Counted from the first letter of the stretch, positions 46,331 to 56,551 are shown. The stretch is 64,000 nucleotides of DNA from Legionella sp. (GCA_031291095.1 JARLJR010000148.1:59621-123620), one strand, 5' to 3'. Made by a program: numbers and translations. The notes: a model not told the origin generated them from the sequence alone.

Positions 46331-47490
46331 TATTTCTCCTGTGAATTAATTACCAACTCGCGCATTTTATCACAAACATCATGCATCACATGGATGTTGT
46401 GAATCGTCGCCAGGGCAGTGAAAAGATTAGACTTCTGTTTTATTAAGTGGTGTAAATAAGAGCGTGAATAATTACGACAGGTATAACATGTACAGTCTGG
46501 CATAATCGGTGACATATCATCAGCAAAGCATGATTTCTTAATTTGAATACGTTCATTCTCATACTCACTGGCAAAACGCAGCCAATTTCCTTCTTGCACT
46601 AACTTACCGCAATACAAAGCCCCATGTCGTGCATTACGCGTTGGCGCAACACAGTCGAACATATCGATTCCCTCTGCAACTACGTCCAAAAGATCTTGGG
46701 GGGACATGCCCACCCCCATGGTATAACGCGGTTTATTTTCAGGCAAATAATCGCGTACCCAACGAATTACTTCAACCGTGGTGTTCATGTCAAAACCAAT
46801 GGTCTCACCCCCAATAGCAAGTCCATCAGTATTCATGGATGAAACAAAATCAGCACTTTCACGCCGTAAATCCTTAAACGTGCCCCCTTGAATAATGCCA
46901 AATAAAGCTTGCTGGTAGCCATAACGTGATTCGGGGTGTTGCTGATGATAATGAATTGATTGTTTTAACCAACGATGCGTGCGCGTCATAATATGACTCA
47001 CTTCATCTTTAGTACAGCTATCTGGCGTGCATTGGTCAAAAGCCATAATAATATCTGCACCAATAATCTTCTGTGTCTCTAAAGACATTTCCGGGGTCAT
47101 GTGGATTATTCCCTGTTTACCAGGCAAAACAAAATGAGCACCCTCTTCATCAATAGTACAAATTTCCTTATTTCTGGATAAACTAAAAACTTGAAAACCG
47201 CCGCTATCCGTTAACATAGGACCATGCCATCCCATAAAAGGATGCATTCCACCAGCCTTTTCAATGACCTCCATACCTGGAGCACACAGCATATGATAGG
47301 TATTACCGCCTAAAATAATTTGGCTATGAGCTTCTTGTAGCTCCACAGGCATCATATTATTCACCCCTGCACGAGTACCAACCGGCATAAATACAGGTGT
47401 GATAAATTCACCATGAGCAGTGGTAACACGGGTAACCCGGGCTTTGGTGGCCGAATGCCGATACAGCACTTCGCAAGAAAAGCTTTTCAT
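46330..47490 (-). CDS. tgt: queuine tRNA-ribosyltransferase
   Basis: 386 residues. Base exchange of G34 for preQ1 in GUN-anticodon tRNAs. [26 protein letters not shown] and [14 protein letters not shown] include the catalytic Asp residues; [17 protein letters not shown] binds zinc. The queuosine gene queH lies 11 kb away. It couples to ppiB. Confidence 0.97.
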   Translation of the reverse strand: MKSFSCEVLYRHSATKARVTRVTTAHGEFITPVFMPVGTRAGVNNMMPVELQEAHSQIILGGNTYHMLCAPGMEVIEKAGGMHPFMGWHGPMLTDSGGFQVFSLSRNKEICTIDEEGAHFVLPGKQGIIHMTPEMSLETQKIIGADIIMAFDQCTPDSCTKDEVSHIMTRTHRWLKQSIHYHQQHPESRYGYQQALFGIIQGGTFKDLRRESADFVSSMNTDGLAIGGETIGFDMNTTVEVIRWVRDYLPENKPRYTMGVGMSPQDLLDVVAEGIDMFDCVAPTRNARHGALYCGKLVQEGNWLRFASEYENERIQIKKSCFADDMSPIMPDCTCYTCRNYSRSYLHHLIKQKSNLFTALATIHNIHVMHDVCDKMRELVINSQEK

Positions 47491-47641
47491 TTTGTCAAAA
47501 ATAACTCAAAAAAAGCGATGATAGCTAACTCGACTTCAGATTACCAGTAAAGGATACTCAGAAATATTAATCCCTCATCATTCTATGATAAAATCATGCG
47601 CTAATTTGAATGGTAGTCAGGTCTGAGACCTTAAAACTACT

Positions 47642-47679
47642 TCATCCTGAGGAGATCCTTCGCATCACTCAGGATGACG
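47642..47679. repeat. family 2 repeat fragment
   Basis: TCATCCTGAGGAGATCCTTCG to CAGGATGACG, a short hairpin between tgt and nagZ and matching the right arm of the 25240 copy. Confidence 0.8.
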
Positions 47680-47707
47680 TGCATTACGTTAAACGAGGAG
47701 CATCATT

Positions 47708-48775
47708 ATGCCATCGCAATTCATGGTTGATATAGAGGGAACTGAACTATCTAATATAGAGCGGGAACTTTTAGCGCACCCTAATGTAGGTGCCGTAATT
47801 TTGTTTACCCGTAATTTTATTAATCCGGAACAACTCGCACAATTGATTGGTGGGATAAGAAGTATTAATCCCGCTCTTTTTATCGCAGTTGACCATGAGG
47901 GAGGCAATGTCCAAAGGTTTCAACGCCAAGGCTTTAGCTCCATTCCTGCGGCACGCTCCTATGGCAAGGTTTATGATCTTCATCAGGAGGTGGGTTTAGC
48001 TCATGCCCAAGAATATGGAAAAATCATGGCGCAGGAACTTTTAGCCCATGATATTGATCTGAGCCTCGCCCCCATATTGGATCTAGAAGGCAACAGTCGT
48101 GTTATTGCCGGTTTAGATAGAGCATTTCATACAGCCCCAGATGCCGTTGCGGACTTGGCGGGTGCCTTTATTCAAGGCATGAACGATGCGGGCATGCCGG
48201 CGGTTGGAAAACATTTTCCTGGTCATGGTTCTATTGTATCGGATTCACATATTGCGATGCCGACATCCTCTGCATCCCTAAAAGAGTTAGAGGCCAATGA
48301 TTTAAAACCTTTTAGTGAATTAATCAATAGAAGCTTATTAACCGCGGTTATGCCCGCACATATAACCTATGAGGCCATTGATAAAAATAACCCCGCCGGT
48401 TTTTCCAAGATCTGGTTGCATGATATCCTGCGCACCAAGTTAGGATTTAAAGGATTGGTCTTAAGTGATTGCTTAAGTATGAAGGGTGCCGATATTGGCA
48501 ATTTAAAAACCAGAGCAGAGCGTGCACTTAATGCAGGATGCGATATGTTGATTGTCTGTCATCAACCCCGCGAATTATTATTGGAATTGATGCAATCCCC
48601 CACTCTTGAGCAAACGCCTGAATCGGCTACCCGCATTGCAGCATTCAAAAAACAGATGGTCCGTTTTTCTAAAGGACATATTTCGCCCTACTCCTTGTAT
48701 GGGAAAAAATCTACTGATGAGACTCAGGTTCTTGCGGGGCCCAATGATGAGTTTAATAAGACGGTAGAGATTTAA
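47708..48775 (+). CDS. nagZ: beta-N-acetylhexosaminidase
   Basis: 355 residues of GH3. VDHEGGNVQRF, LDLEGNSRVI, KHFPGHGSIVSDSH (the mobile catalytic loop with His and Asp), and LSDCLSMKG with the nucleophile Asp. It removes GlcNAc from anhydro-muropeptides during cytoplasmic peptidoglycan recycling. GAGGAG lies upstream of the ATG. Confidence 0.95.
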   Translation: MPSQFMVDIEGTELSNIERELLAHPNVGAVILFTRNFINPEQLAQLIGGIRSINPALFIAVDHEGGNVQRFQRQGFSSIPAARSYGKVYDLHQEVGLAHAQEYGKIMAQELLAHDIDLSLAPILDLEGNSRVIAGLDRAFHTAPDAVADLAGAFIQGMNDAGMPAVGKHFPGHGSIVSDSHIAMPTSSASLKELEANDLKPFSELINRSLLTAVMPAHITYEAIDKNNPAGFSKIWLHDILRTKLGFKGLVLSDCLSMKGADIGNLKTRAERALNAGCDMLIVCHQPRELLLELMQSPTLEQTPESATRIAAFKKQMVRFSKGHISPYSLYGKKSTDETQVLAGPNDEFNKTVEI

Positions 48776-48799
48776 GGAATATTTGTAATATCGTTCGTA

Positions 48800-48821
48800 G
48801 CCCGTATTCGACGATACGGGC
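48800..48821. repeat. GCCCGTAT inverted repeat after nagZ
   Basis: GCCCGTAT and ATACGGGC around 6 nt, inside a larger GTAG...CTAC framed element up to about 48855. It sits in the convergent nagZ/dsbB gap. Confidence 0.7.
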
Positions 48822-48853
48822 GAGTCTGGCACAAATCCCGGTATTACGACGGC

Positions 48854-49366
48854 CTACATCCTATACATCATATCAAAACGAGAACGATGGGTATTCCAAA
48901 ACAAAAACACTCCCATCAAAATCATAAAAATAAAATACATGGCACTCCAACCAGCCATAGAAATACCTAGCCAACGCCAAGTGACTTCAGCACATTCCCC
49001 TGAACCCCATAACAGGGTTTGCGCCACGGTCTTCCATGGGAAATAGCGAATCATAATATCCAAACCCGGCATACAGGCAGGGACATGTCCCGCAGGCAAT
49101 GATTGCAACCACAACTGGCGGGCGGCAAAAAATAAACCTAAGGCAGCAAAAAAGACTATCCATCCGCTAATTGCATGTGCTCTTTTTTGAGTACGAAAAC
49201 TTAGACTCATAACTACCAATAAGCAAAAGATACAAATGCGTTGCATCATGCATAAAGGACAAGGCACCAAGCCCACAACATATTGAAAATAAAATGACGC
49301 AAACAATACAAATAAAGTAACTGCTGCGTTGAATGTTTGAATTCTTCTGAAATTTAATTTTGTCAT
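48854..49366 (-). CDS. dsbB: disulfide bond formation protein B
   Basis: 170 residues, four membrane helices. The first Cys pair is CPLCMMQR, the second lies in the periplasmic loop (PACMPG and GSGECAEV). It reoxidizes DsbA and passes electrons to quinone. The start overlaps the cytochrome c5 stop (ATGA). Confidence 0.93.
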   Translation of the reverse strand: MTKLNFRRIQTFNAAVTLFVLFASFYFQYVVGLVPCPLCMMQRICIFCLLVVMSLSFRTQKRAHAISGWIVFFAALGLFFAARQLWLQSLPAGHVPACMPGLDIMIRYFPWKTVAQTLLWGSGECAEVTWRWLGISMAGWSAMYFIFMILMGVFLFWNTHRSRFDMMYRM

Positions 49367-49791
49367 GATCTTGGCAACATATAAGAAATTGCAGCTTTCA
49401 GATCATCCTCACTGCACTTAAAACAAGTTCCTTTTGTAGGCATCGCATTTAAACCTTTTATTGAAGAAGCAACTAAATCATCTAATGTTCTACCGGCTAA
49501 ACGAGGTTTCCAATCTTGCTCATTGCGAAACTTAGGAGCACCCGCCAATCCATCTTTATGGCATACAATGCAATACTGCTCGTAAGTTTCTTCGCCAGAC
49601 TCTTTTTTGGCGGGCGCTGCCCCCGTTTTATGTTCAGAACCGGGTTGTCCTTGCACTGAAACTTGACCTACGGGTTGAATTCTTAACTGCGTTTCCTGTC
49701 GCTCTGTATCACTATCCGTATACCCTGCAAATGAGAAAAAAGACAATAACATCACCACAGACCACTTCATACCCGTACACCTCGAAAACAC
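49363..49791 (-). CDS. cytochrome c5-type monoheme protein
   Basis: 142 residues with a signal peptide and a Gln/Lys/Pro-rich spacer. CIVCH binds heme, the NAMPTKGTC segment gives the Met ligand, and the CFKCSEDDL pair is the cytochrome c5 disulfide. Periplasmic electron carrier. Coupled to dsbB, which suggests shared redox function. Confidence 0.9.
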   Translation of the reverse strand: MFSRCTGMKWSVVMLLSFFSFAGYTDSDTERQETQLRIQPVGQVSVQGQPGSEHKTGAAPAKKESGEETYEQYCIVCHKDGLAGAPKFRNEQDWKPRLAGRTLDDLVASSIKGLNAMPTKGTCFKCSEDDLKAAISYMLPRS

Positions 49792-49911
49792 AATTTAAAA
49801 ATCATACCGATAAGTAAGCCTTTTTTCCAGCCTACCGGATAATTATTCATTTCGAGCCCAGATACCTAAAAATAAGCTATATTAAAAATAGTACAATCAA
49901 AAGGAACTGAT

Positions 49912-50478
49912 ATGGATAACACAGAAAAGATGCAGATCCCAATGGTCGATTCATTACAACGTCATTGGGGGTGGCTGTTAGGACTAGGGATAATACTGCT
50001 AATTATTGGTACTATTGGTTTAGGCATGGACATTATGCTGACCTTAGTGAGCATGTACTTTTTTGCAGCCATGCTGCTCGTTTCAGGTTTATCGCATTTT
50101 GCAGATGCCTTCAAATACAAAAAATGGAAAGGGGCAGTTTGGCAAATTCTTATCGCGCTTTTATACGTCATTGCAGCCGGTGTTGTGTTATATGACCCCA
50201 TTCTTGCTTCCGCAGTGATTACTGCCATGCTAGCCTGGCTACTTATTATTATTGGCGTAACTCGCATCTCAATGTCCATCTCTTTAAGAAATACTGAGGG
50301 TTGGGGTTGGATATTATTTGCTGGTATTACTTCACTAATTTTAGGTGTTTTAATTCTCATCAAATGGCCGATGAGTAGTTTATGGGTTATCGGGATGTTC
50401 ATTGCCATTGACATGATCGTTAGTGGTTGGACTTATATTTTCATGGCACTTGCCCTACGTGCTGGTTATAAAAAATAA
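49912..50478 (+). CDS. HdeD-family (DUF308) membrane protein
   Basis: 188 residues and six helices as three hairpins, with the family segments GLGIILLIIGTIGL, FAAMLLVSGLSHFADAF and WKGAVWQILIALLYV. In E. coli HdeD acts in acid resistance at high cell density. Single gene. Confidence 0.88.
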   Translation: MDNTEKMQIPMVDSLQRHWGWLLGLGIILLIIGTIGLGMDIMLTLVSMYFFAAMLLVSGLSHFADAFKYKKWKGAVWQILIALLYVIAAGVVLYDPILASAVITAMLAWLLIIIGVTRISMSISLRNTEGWGWILFAGITSLILGVLILIKWPMSSLWVIGMFIAIDMIVSGWTYIFMALALRAGYKK

Positions 50479-50486
50479 ACCGCTTA

Positions 50487-50521
50487 TAACCTGGATGAAG
50501 GCAAAGCCCTAATCCAGGTTA
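50487..50521. repeat. TAACCTGGAT inverted repeat after hdeD-like gene
   Basis: TAACCTGGAT and ATCCAGGTTA with an inner GGC/GCC pairing. A probable transcript end for the HdeD-like gene; no T-run. Confidence 0.7.
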
Positions 50522-50601
50522 CATTTCTTGACAGCAAACTCACGCTCATGCAAATAAAATGCTATGATAGCGCATCATTTAATAAGTCGCTCTAATAATC
50601 T

Positions 50602-51531
50602 ATGAATATCAAGATGCTACGTATTGCAACACGTCAAAGTCCGCTTGCTTTATGGCAAGCCAACCATGTGCGCGATTTGTTATTAGCACAATGGCCCATG
50701 CTAAAGATTGAGCTTGTGCCAATGACCACTTCAGGAGATAAATTCCTGAAAGATAAGCTACTTGCTGTAGGGGGTAAGGGTTTATTTGTCAAAGAATTAG
50801 AAGAAGCTTTATTGGATAAAAGAGCAGATATCGCCGTTCATTCATCAAAAGACATGCCTGCAGAATTTCCTGAGGGCCTAAGCTTGGTGGCCATTTGTAA
50901 ACGAGATAATCCCTTTGATGTCTTAGTCAGTAAGCAATATAGTAGCTTGCAAGACCTCCCCCCTCAAGCCATTGTAGGAACAGGAAGTCTCAGACGTCAA
51001 TCCCAATTACTGGCGTATCGCTCTGATTTATACATCAAACCTTTACGTGGAAATATCAATACTCGTCTTGCTAAATTAGCGTCTGGCGAATATCAAGCCA
51101 TAATCTTAGCAGCGGCAGGCCTTGAGCGTATGGGATTTACTGACGCAATTCGCGAACAAATTCCCGAACATATTATGCTTCCTGCTTGTGGACAAGGAGC
51201 ATTGGCTATTGAGTGCCGAACTGATGATCAGGAAACCCAAACCCTAGTAGCCGGACTCAATGATCCTATCTCCGCGATTTGTGTACACACCGAACGTCAG
51301 GTGAATGCGTTATTAGGAGGCAACTGCCATGTGCCTTTAGCTGTTTTTTGTGTACCAATCACCGCCAATCAATTGATGTTGCGTGCCAAAATATTAAACG
51401 AGGATGGTACGCAAATCCTTAGCAATCAGCAAACGGGAGCACCGGAAGATGCACCACAATTAGCCAAACGTTGTTCCCAAGAACTACTTGCTCAGGGTGG
51501 AGCAGAACTTCTGGCGTCAATTCCTAAATGA
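50602..51531 (+). CDS. hemC: porphobilinogen deaminase (hydroxymethylbilane synthase)
   Basis: 309 residues. RIATRQSPLALWQ, VGGKGLFVKELEEALL, HSSKDMP, GTGSLRRQSQL and RGNINTRLAKL are standard; the dipyrromethane cofactor Cys is in GGNCHVPLA. It polymerizes four porphobilinogens. ATG at 50602 or 50614 (MLRIATR) are both possible. First gene of hemCDXY. Confidence 0.96.
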   Translation: MNIKMLRIATRQSPLALWQANHVRDLLLAQWPMLKIELVPMTTSGDKFLKDKLLAVGGKGLFVKELEEALLDKRADIAVHSSKDMPAEFPEGLSLVAICKRDNPFDVLVSKQYSSLQDLPPQAIVGTGSLRRQSQLLAYRSDLYIKPLRGNINTRLAKLASGEYQAIILAAAGLERMGFTDAIREQIPEHIMLPACGQGALAIECRTDDQETQTLVAGLNDPISAICVHTERQVNALLGGNCHVPLAVFCVPITANQLMLRAKILNEDGTQILSNQQTGAPEDAPQLAKRCSQELLAQGGAELLASIPK

Positions 51532-52283
51532 ATCGTTCACTCCATGGGTTACGTGTGTTAAACACACGTCCCCAAGAACAAGCTCAGCCTTTAAGTGCGA
51601 GCATCCGGGCGGCACAAGGTATCGCTATCGAATTACCCACGTTGGAAATTCAAGCAACGACTGATTGGCTGAGCCAACTGCCCGATTTAAATAGCATACA
51701 ACAGGCTATTTTCATTAGTGCGAATGCCGTTCAACATTGTTTTATGCAACTACACCAAGCGCAAATTCATTGGCCATCAACCGTCAAGGTCATTGCGATA
51801 GGTAACGGCAGCGCCGCTCTGCTTAAGCAATTTGCGGTGCAAGTACATGCTACCCCTTTAATACCGGATAGTGAGCATTTATTGGCATTGCCGAGCCTAA
51901 AACACCCACAAAAACAAAAAATTCTTTTATTTAAAGGGGAAGGCGGCAGACCGCTTATCGAAGAAAGCTTGTTGCAACAAGGTGCTGAATTAATTGCATT
52001 AAATGTTTATCAACGCGTCCTGCCAAAAATAAATGATCAATTTATAAAATCAATATGGCGCGATGATTTAGTGGATATTATACTGTTAACTAGTGAGCAG
52101 TCTATGTGCCATCTTTTTCAACTATTTCCTGAAGATGCTCATCATTGGCTGTGCAGTAAAACATGCCTGGTTATTAGTGAACGCCTGGCTCAAAGTGCCT
52201 CCTCATTGGGAATAAAACATATTATTCGTAGCCATCCCGAGGGGATAATGAATGCATTGTTTGACTCTGTTATCAAGGATTAA
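51528..52283 (+). CDS. hemD: uroporphyrinogen-III synthase
   Basis: 251 residues, poorly conserved as usual. LRVLNTRPQEQAQPL, IFISANAVQHCF and LLTSEQSMCHL match HemD and the fold has two alpha/beta lobes. It cyclizes hydroxymethylbilane. ATGA overlap with hemC. Confidence 0.92.
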   Translation: MNRSLHGLRVLNTRPQEQAQPLSASIRAAQGIAIELPTLEIQATTDWLSQLPDLNSIQQAIFISANAVQHCFMQLHQAQIHWPSTVKVIAIGNGSAALLKQFAVQVHATPLIPDSEHLLALPSLKHPQKQKILLFKGEGGRPLIEESLLQQGAELIALNVYQRVLPKINDQFIKSIWRDDLVDIILLTSEQSMCHLFQLFPEDAHHWLCSKTCLVISERLAQSASSLGIKHIIRSHPEGIMNALFDSVIKD

Positions 52284-52286
52284 TTT

Positions 52287-53432
52287 ATGACCAATGGCAA
52301 TGAAGAACAAAAAAAATCATCCGAACCACAACAAAAACAGACTATGGAGCAACGCAATAATTCGTCAATGAAAAACCAAGGCCCTACAAAATCAGCCATG
52401 ACCATTGGGGCTGTGGTAATTGCGATTAGCGCCCTTACCTCCTCACTGTATACGCTATCGCTCAATAAGCAATTACAGGCGCAATTAGCCCATCAGAGCA
52501 ATCAAAACAATCAAATAAACCGGCAATTAGATAAGTTAGAGCAAAATGAAGATAAAACCCAAGCGCAACTTGAGGCCAAAGCCAAGATGCTTGAAGAAAC
52601 ACGCTCTACCCTGCAAAGCCAATTTGGAGAGCTAAACAAGCAATTGCAAGCGGCTATGAGTCAGCGATTTTATCAAAATCAAAATTGGCTGTTGCTCAAA
52701 GCCCGTTATTATATGGAGTTAGCACAAGTCAATGCGCACTGGAATAACAGCGTTGATGCAACCATCAGCTTATTGCAGCAGTCGGATCAGTTATTACTGC
52801 AATTAAATGACCCTAAAGTTTTTGAGATCCGACAAGCAATAGCTAAAGACATTGCTGAATTAAAAGCCACACCTAAAATGGACATTGCAGGAACACTAAG
52901 CCAACTGGATGCAGCTCAAAATAGCCTTGCGGATTTAAGTATTGCTTCAACTTTAAGTGATATGAAACCAGCATCTACAGCAGCAGAAACACCGACGACT
53001 CCAGCAAATAAAACATCAGTCTGGCGTCTTCGCTGGCAAGATAGCATGGATGTTTTAAGTAAACTGGTGGTCATTCGTCGTAACGATGAGCAAATTAAAC
53101 CACTAATATCCCCTGCTCTTGAAGCGATACTCAAAGAAAACGTCCGCCTAGATTTGCAGGAAGCGCAATGGGCTGTACTCAATAATAATACCGAGGTCTA
53201 TAAATTAGTGCTAAATCAGGCAATAAAAACCCTGAAAAAGAATTTTAATGAAAATGCCTCCAATACTGCAGCACTCATAAAGAAATTAAATGAACTACAG
53301 CAAATTCAGTTAATACAAAAAAGACCGGAAGTTGGTGTTAACTCCTTACCTTTATTAAATCAATTAATTGATTCCAAAGAACCAGCCGCTAAGCCGGCCG
53401 ATAAAGAAGGACAGGGAGGAACCTCACAATGA
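52287..53432 (+). CDS. hemX: HemX-like membrane protein
   Basis: 381 residues. A charged N-terminal cytoplasmic part, a single membrane helix near 35-60, a long coiled-coil (about 65-125), then a helical domain with NWLLLKARYYMELAQ. It has no methyltransferase motifs despite an old family name. Low-complexity Lys/Pro tail. Between hemD and hemY as in other gammaproteobacteria. Confidence 0.9.
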   Translation: MTNGNEEQKKSSEPQQKQTMEQRNNSSMKNQGPTKSAMTIGAVVIAISALTSSLYTLSLNKQLQAQLAHQSNQNNQINRQLDKLEQNEDKTQAQLEAKAKMLEETRSTLQSQFGELNKQLQAAMSQRFYQNQNWLLLKARYYMELAQVNAHWNNSVDATISLLQQSDQLLLQLNDPKVFEIRQAIAKDIAELKATPKMDIAGTLSQLDAAQNSLADLSIASTLSDMKPASTAAETPTTPANKTSVWRLRWQDSMDVLSKLVVIRRNDEQIKPLISPALEAILKENVRLDLQEAQWAVLNNNTEVYKLVLNQAIKTLKKNFNENASNTAALIKKLNELQQIQLIQKRPEVGVNSLPLLNQLIDSKEPAAKPADKEGQGGTSQ

Positions 53433-54616
53433 TGCGTCTTTTTATTGCATTTTTCATCTTACTCGCTGCCATCATTTTAGGGGTGCAGCTCAATAAAGAT
53501 CCTGGCTATGTATTAATTGCCATAAATCATTGGACCGTTGAAACCACCTTGTGGGTGATGAGCTTAGGCTTAATTCTTGCATTTCTTATCGTCTATTTAG
53601 TTGTCCGTTTATGCCACAAAGTTACTCGCGCGCCTAGGACGATGAGTCGTTGGCACTCTAAGCGCCTGGCACAAAAAGCTCAAGCCATTACACGTAAAGG
53701 ATTAATCGAATACAGTGAAGGATATTGGGATAAAGCGAAGAATCATTTAATTCAAGCTCTACCGAACACGGATACCCCACTCCTGAATTACTTAACCGCA
53801 GCTCGTGCGGCGCAAAAGATGGGTGATAGCCAATTACGTGATGACTTTCTTCGTGAAGCACAACAATCAATGCCCGAAGCAAAAATTGCCGTTGAACTTA
53901 CCCAAGCACAATTGCAATTGGCAAATCATCAATGGGAACAGGCGTTGGCTACGCTAAGACACTTGCATGATATTGCTCCACGCCATCCTTATGTTTTAAA
54001 ACTACTCGTGCAACTGTATCAAGAGGTTCGCGATTGGCCTCAACTGATTGCCTTACTACCTAGTTTAAAACGATATAATGTGCTTGAGCCACAAGAATTT
54101 GAAGCATTGCAGCATAATGCTTATTTGCAAGCGCTGATGGATCTAACGAAGCAAAACCAACCTGAAGCAGTAACTGAGCTATTTAAGTCATTGCCAAAAC
54201 CATTAGCAGCAGATCCCAATATTGTTACAGAGTATGTGCGTTTCTTACTCAAAAACAATGAGCATGCCAAGGCAAAAGAATTATTACGCCGCAACCTGCG
54301 TAAGGAATTTAATCCTCAACTTGTTACACTTTATGGCTCATTACCCAGTGATGATAGTCAACTTGCCTTTGCCGAAAGCCTATTAAAAAAACATGCACAC
54401 TCAGCTGAACTTTATCTATGTTTAGGGCAATTATGTATTAATCGTCAGCTATGGGGTAAGGCGAAATATTATCTTGAACAATCAAATGAAATCGAACCAT
54501 CACCTTTGGCATATATGACTCTGGGCAAACTACATGAAAAGTTAGGTGATGCAAATCAAGCTTGTGATAGTTATAAAAAGGGATTGGCGTTAACAACACA
54601 TCATGTATTGCTGTAA
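53429..54616 (+). CDS. hemY: HemY protoheme biosynthesis TPR protein
   Basis: 395 residues with two N-terminal helices and tetratricopeptide repeats after about residue 80 (LTAARAAQKMGD, LGQLCINRQLWGKAKYYLEQ). Despite the symbol it is not the B. subtilis oxidase. It overlaps hemX (ATGA). Confidence 0.93.
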   Translation: MMRLFIAFFILLAAIILGVQLNKDPGYVLIAINHWTVETTLWVMSLGLILAFLIVYLVVRLCHKVTRAPRTMSRWHSKRLAQKAQAITRKGLIEYSEGYWDKAKNHLIQALPNTDTPLLNYLTAARAAQKMGDSQLRDDFLREAQQSMPEAKIAVELTQAQLQLANHQWEQALATLRHLHDIAPRHPYVLKLLVQLYQEVRDWPQLIALLPSLKRYNVLEPQEFEALQHNAYLQALMDLTKQNQPEAVTELFKSLPKPLAADPNIVTEYVRFLLKNNEHAKAKELLRRNLRKEFNPQLVTLYGSLPSDDSQLAFAESLLKKHAHSAELYLCLGQLCINRQLWGKAKYYLEQSNEIEPSPLAYMTLGKLHEKLGDANQACDSYKKGLALTTHHVLL

Positions 54617-54627
54617 TAAGAGGAAAA

Positions 54628-54652
54628 CCTGGTTGCAAGCAACCAGGCTTTT
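54628..54652 (+). terminator. hemCDXY terminator
   Basis: CCTGGTTGC and GCAACCAGG around AA followed by CTTTTAT, 12 nt past the hemY stop. The hairpin is the same repeat as at 39760. Confidence 0.8.
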
Positions 54653-54654
54653 AT

Positions 54655-54993
54655 TTATAAAGAATAAGGTGAATTACCGGCTAAATCTGAATGCCCATAT
54701 AATTCAGTTTCTAAATCAATAATATGTTGCTTTAGTTCGTCAATTCTATTGATGTAGTCTCCATCTATAATTTGTTGGTTTAGCTGCTCATTTAAAGCCC
54801 CTAGCTCGGTACGTTGCGCCTCAGTCATCTGATGATTGTTCAGCTTAAAAGCAATATCCCACATTTGCTTCACTATATTATTATTCTCATCCTTTAAGGC
54901 TCGTAGATTAGTGCGTAATGCTTTAATCTGCTCCTCATCTGGATTTGTTTTTCCACTTTTGCCGTATAACCCATGTAATTTGTCATTGCTCAT
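54655..54993 (-). CDS. small coiled-coil hypothetical protein
   Basis: 112 residues, not recognised. Almost wholly helical and charged after residue 20, with repeating Leu/Ile at heptad positions. It lies 30 bp downstream of the kinase-like gene on the same strand and may be co-transcribed. A partner or chaperone role is only by position. Confidence 0.55.
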   Translation of the reverse strand: MSNDKLHGLYGKSGKTNPDEEQIKALRTNLRALKDENNNIVKQMWDIAFKLNNHQMTEAQRTELGALNEQLNQQIIDGDYINRIDELKQHIIDLETELYGHSDLAGNSPYSL

Positions 54994-55023
54994 AGTCGAT
55001 CCTTAAATAATGCTCTTAATTAG

Positions 55024-56505
55024 TCATTTTACTCGAGGGTTTTGGATTGGGCTATCCTCATCAATCGTGGATTCACGCGCTTCAGTAAATTGTGCTTTCA
55101 AATCTTTAAACGTCTGAGCGGAATGCGCCATATCAATCTTCTCTCCCGTTTTATAAACATCTCCACCTTTAGCCCAATGCCGATGGGAAGCGAGTGCTTC
55201 CTGAACTTTATTTGCCGGTCCATCATCAGTAATCACAGTTCCGCGGTCAAGAAGCGGTATCGTACACAACGCAGTCTCAATCCGTTCTGCTTTTGCAGTT
55301 ACGCCTCGTGTATACCAGTGACTACTATCACGTAAATTCTTTGCAGCGCTCTTCACAGCGAATACCTCTGCCGAACTTACGGAGGCTAATACCTCATTCA
55401 AGTCTTCTTTAATTTCCGCTAATTTTTGCGGATTTGAACTATATTTCACCAACTCTTTTCGCATATCCGCCACATACGTTTTTAAAAGAACATCTTGATC
55501 ATTCACTTTATGGGATAAAATTTTTTCCAATATTTGCTCATGTTCTTTAGCTGGTTTACGTTGATACTGCATAATGGCAAATCGTTCAGCAACCTCTCTG
55601 CAATTAGATTCCTGAGCATGCACAGGAATTACCATACCCTCTCCATTTGCCTGAAACGAATTCATATGTGCGATAAGATTATCATAATCTTCAAGCGCTG
55701 CTTCTGAATGTAAATAATCGACAAATGATGTATTTTGCATAGCACTAGCAAGTAACTGGCCTCGGCGTGATTTAATTAAATCAACGTAACGCTCTCCGCC
55801 TGAAGGCATGTAGGCATCAACAAAATGTTCAATAAAACTATTCGGCAAAAGAGTAATCATCAATAATGCCTGGTTCACTTCCGCACGAAATTGCGGCGAG
55901 CTACTTAATGACGGATCAACAATATTACTAGTACTACGAGCGGTATCTTGAGCAATGAGATCAAGCCAGTTGAAGGCATAAAAATCTTTTGGGTAAGGAA
56001 GTTGTGCGATTGCTTCTGGAGTTATATTATATGAACCCTCATCCCCATAGCGTCCTTGCGCAAAACACCAGTCCCCATCAATTTTCGCAACCCGGCCCTG
56101 AGCATCAAGCCCAATATTTCCATTTTTCAGATCTATTTCTTGCAAAAACATAGCTCCGACAAGAGCTTGGCCCAAACCGGTATAACGTCCATTAGCAAAA
56201 TTATGAGCTTCGCCTAAAGGCAAATCACGATACCCTTGAACCTCTTCAGAAAGAATATAGTGAACACCTGTACTTTTGTTTTGTAAAAGCCGCGTTTCAC
56301 CTTGATGGGGAATAATTAATCGAAAGAACTCTTGTGCGAGAACCTCTATTCTTGCCACAGCAGGATCTGGCATTTCCTTTTTGACCCAGGCTTTTCCTGA
56401 GCCCTTTAAAGTACCTCGAGAAACATTATGAGAAAAAAGAGCTTTACTCGTTACATGAGCAGTTGATGCGGGAGTAAATTCGTTACGAATTTCCTTTAAT
56501 GCCAT
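55024..56505 (-). CDS. protein with kinase-like catalytic residues, candidate effector
   Basis: 493 residues, soluble. About residues 35-150 resemble a compact kinase fold: AWVKKE with K42/K43, E54 in a helix (VARIEVLAQEFFRLI), then IDLKNGNIGLD (D125, N130) and VAKIDGDW (D144 or D146). These fit the catalytic Asp/Asn and the metal-binding Asp of atypical kinases of the HipA/PI3K-like class, and the pattern recalls Legionella effector kinases (recall only). The C-terminal 300 residues are helical, with a Glu-rich tail. A 13-bp hairpin covers its ribosome site. No exact family could be assigned. Confidence 0.6.
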   Translation of the reverse strand: MALKEIRNEFTPASTAHVTSKALFSHNVSRGTLKGSGKAWVKKEMPDPAVARIEVLAQEFFRLIIPHQGETRLLQNKSTGVHYILSEEVQGYRDLPLGEAHNFANGRYTGLGQALVGAMFLQEIDLKNGNIGLDAQGRVAKIDGDWCFAQGRYGDEGSYNITPEAIAQLPYPKDFYAFNWLDLIAQDTARSTSNIVDPSLSSSPQFRAEVNQALLMITLLPNSFIEHFVDAYMPSGGERYVDLIKSRRGQLLASAMQNTSFVDYLHSEAALEDYDNLIAHMNSFQANGEGMVIPVHAQESNCREVAERFAIMQYQRKPAKEHEQILEKILSHKVNDQDVLLKTYVADMRKELVKYSSNPQKLAEIKEDLNEVLASVSSAEVFAVKSAAKNLRDSSHWYTRGVTAKAERIETALCTIPLLDRGTVITDDGPANKVQEALASHRHWAKGGDVYKTGEKIDMAHSAQTFKDLKAQFTEARESTIDEDSPIQNPRVK

Positions 56506-56512
56506 ATTTTCT

Positions 56513-56551
56513 TCATCCTATACTTTATGAAGTACTTTAAGTATAGGATGA
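56513..56551 (-). promoter_or_regulatory. hairpin over the ribosome site of the kinase-like gene
   Basis: 13-nt arms TCATCCTATACTT and AAGTATAGGATGA are perfect complements with a 13-nt loop. On the minus strand the second arm contains the AGGA-type ribosome site, 10 nt before the ATG at 56505, so folding would hide it. It could instead be an operator. Confidence 0.6.

Noticed and set aside
52287-53432. Uroporphyrinogen-III methyltransferase
   Set aside because: No SAM-binding motifs; the helix plus coiled coil is that of HemX.
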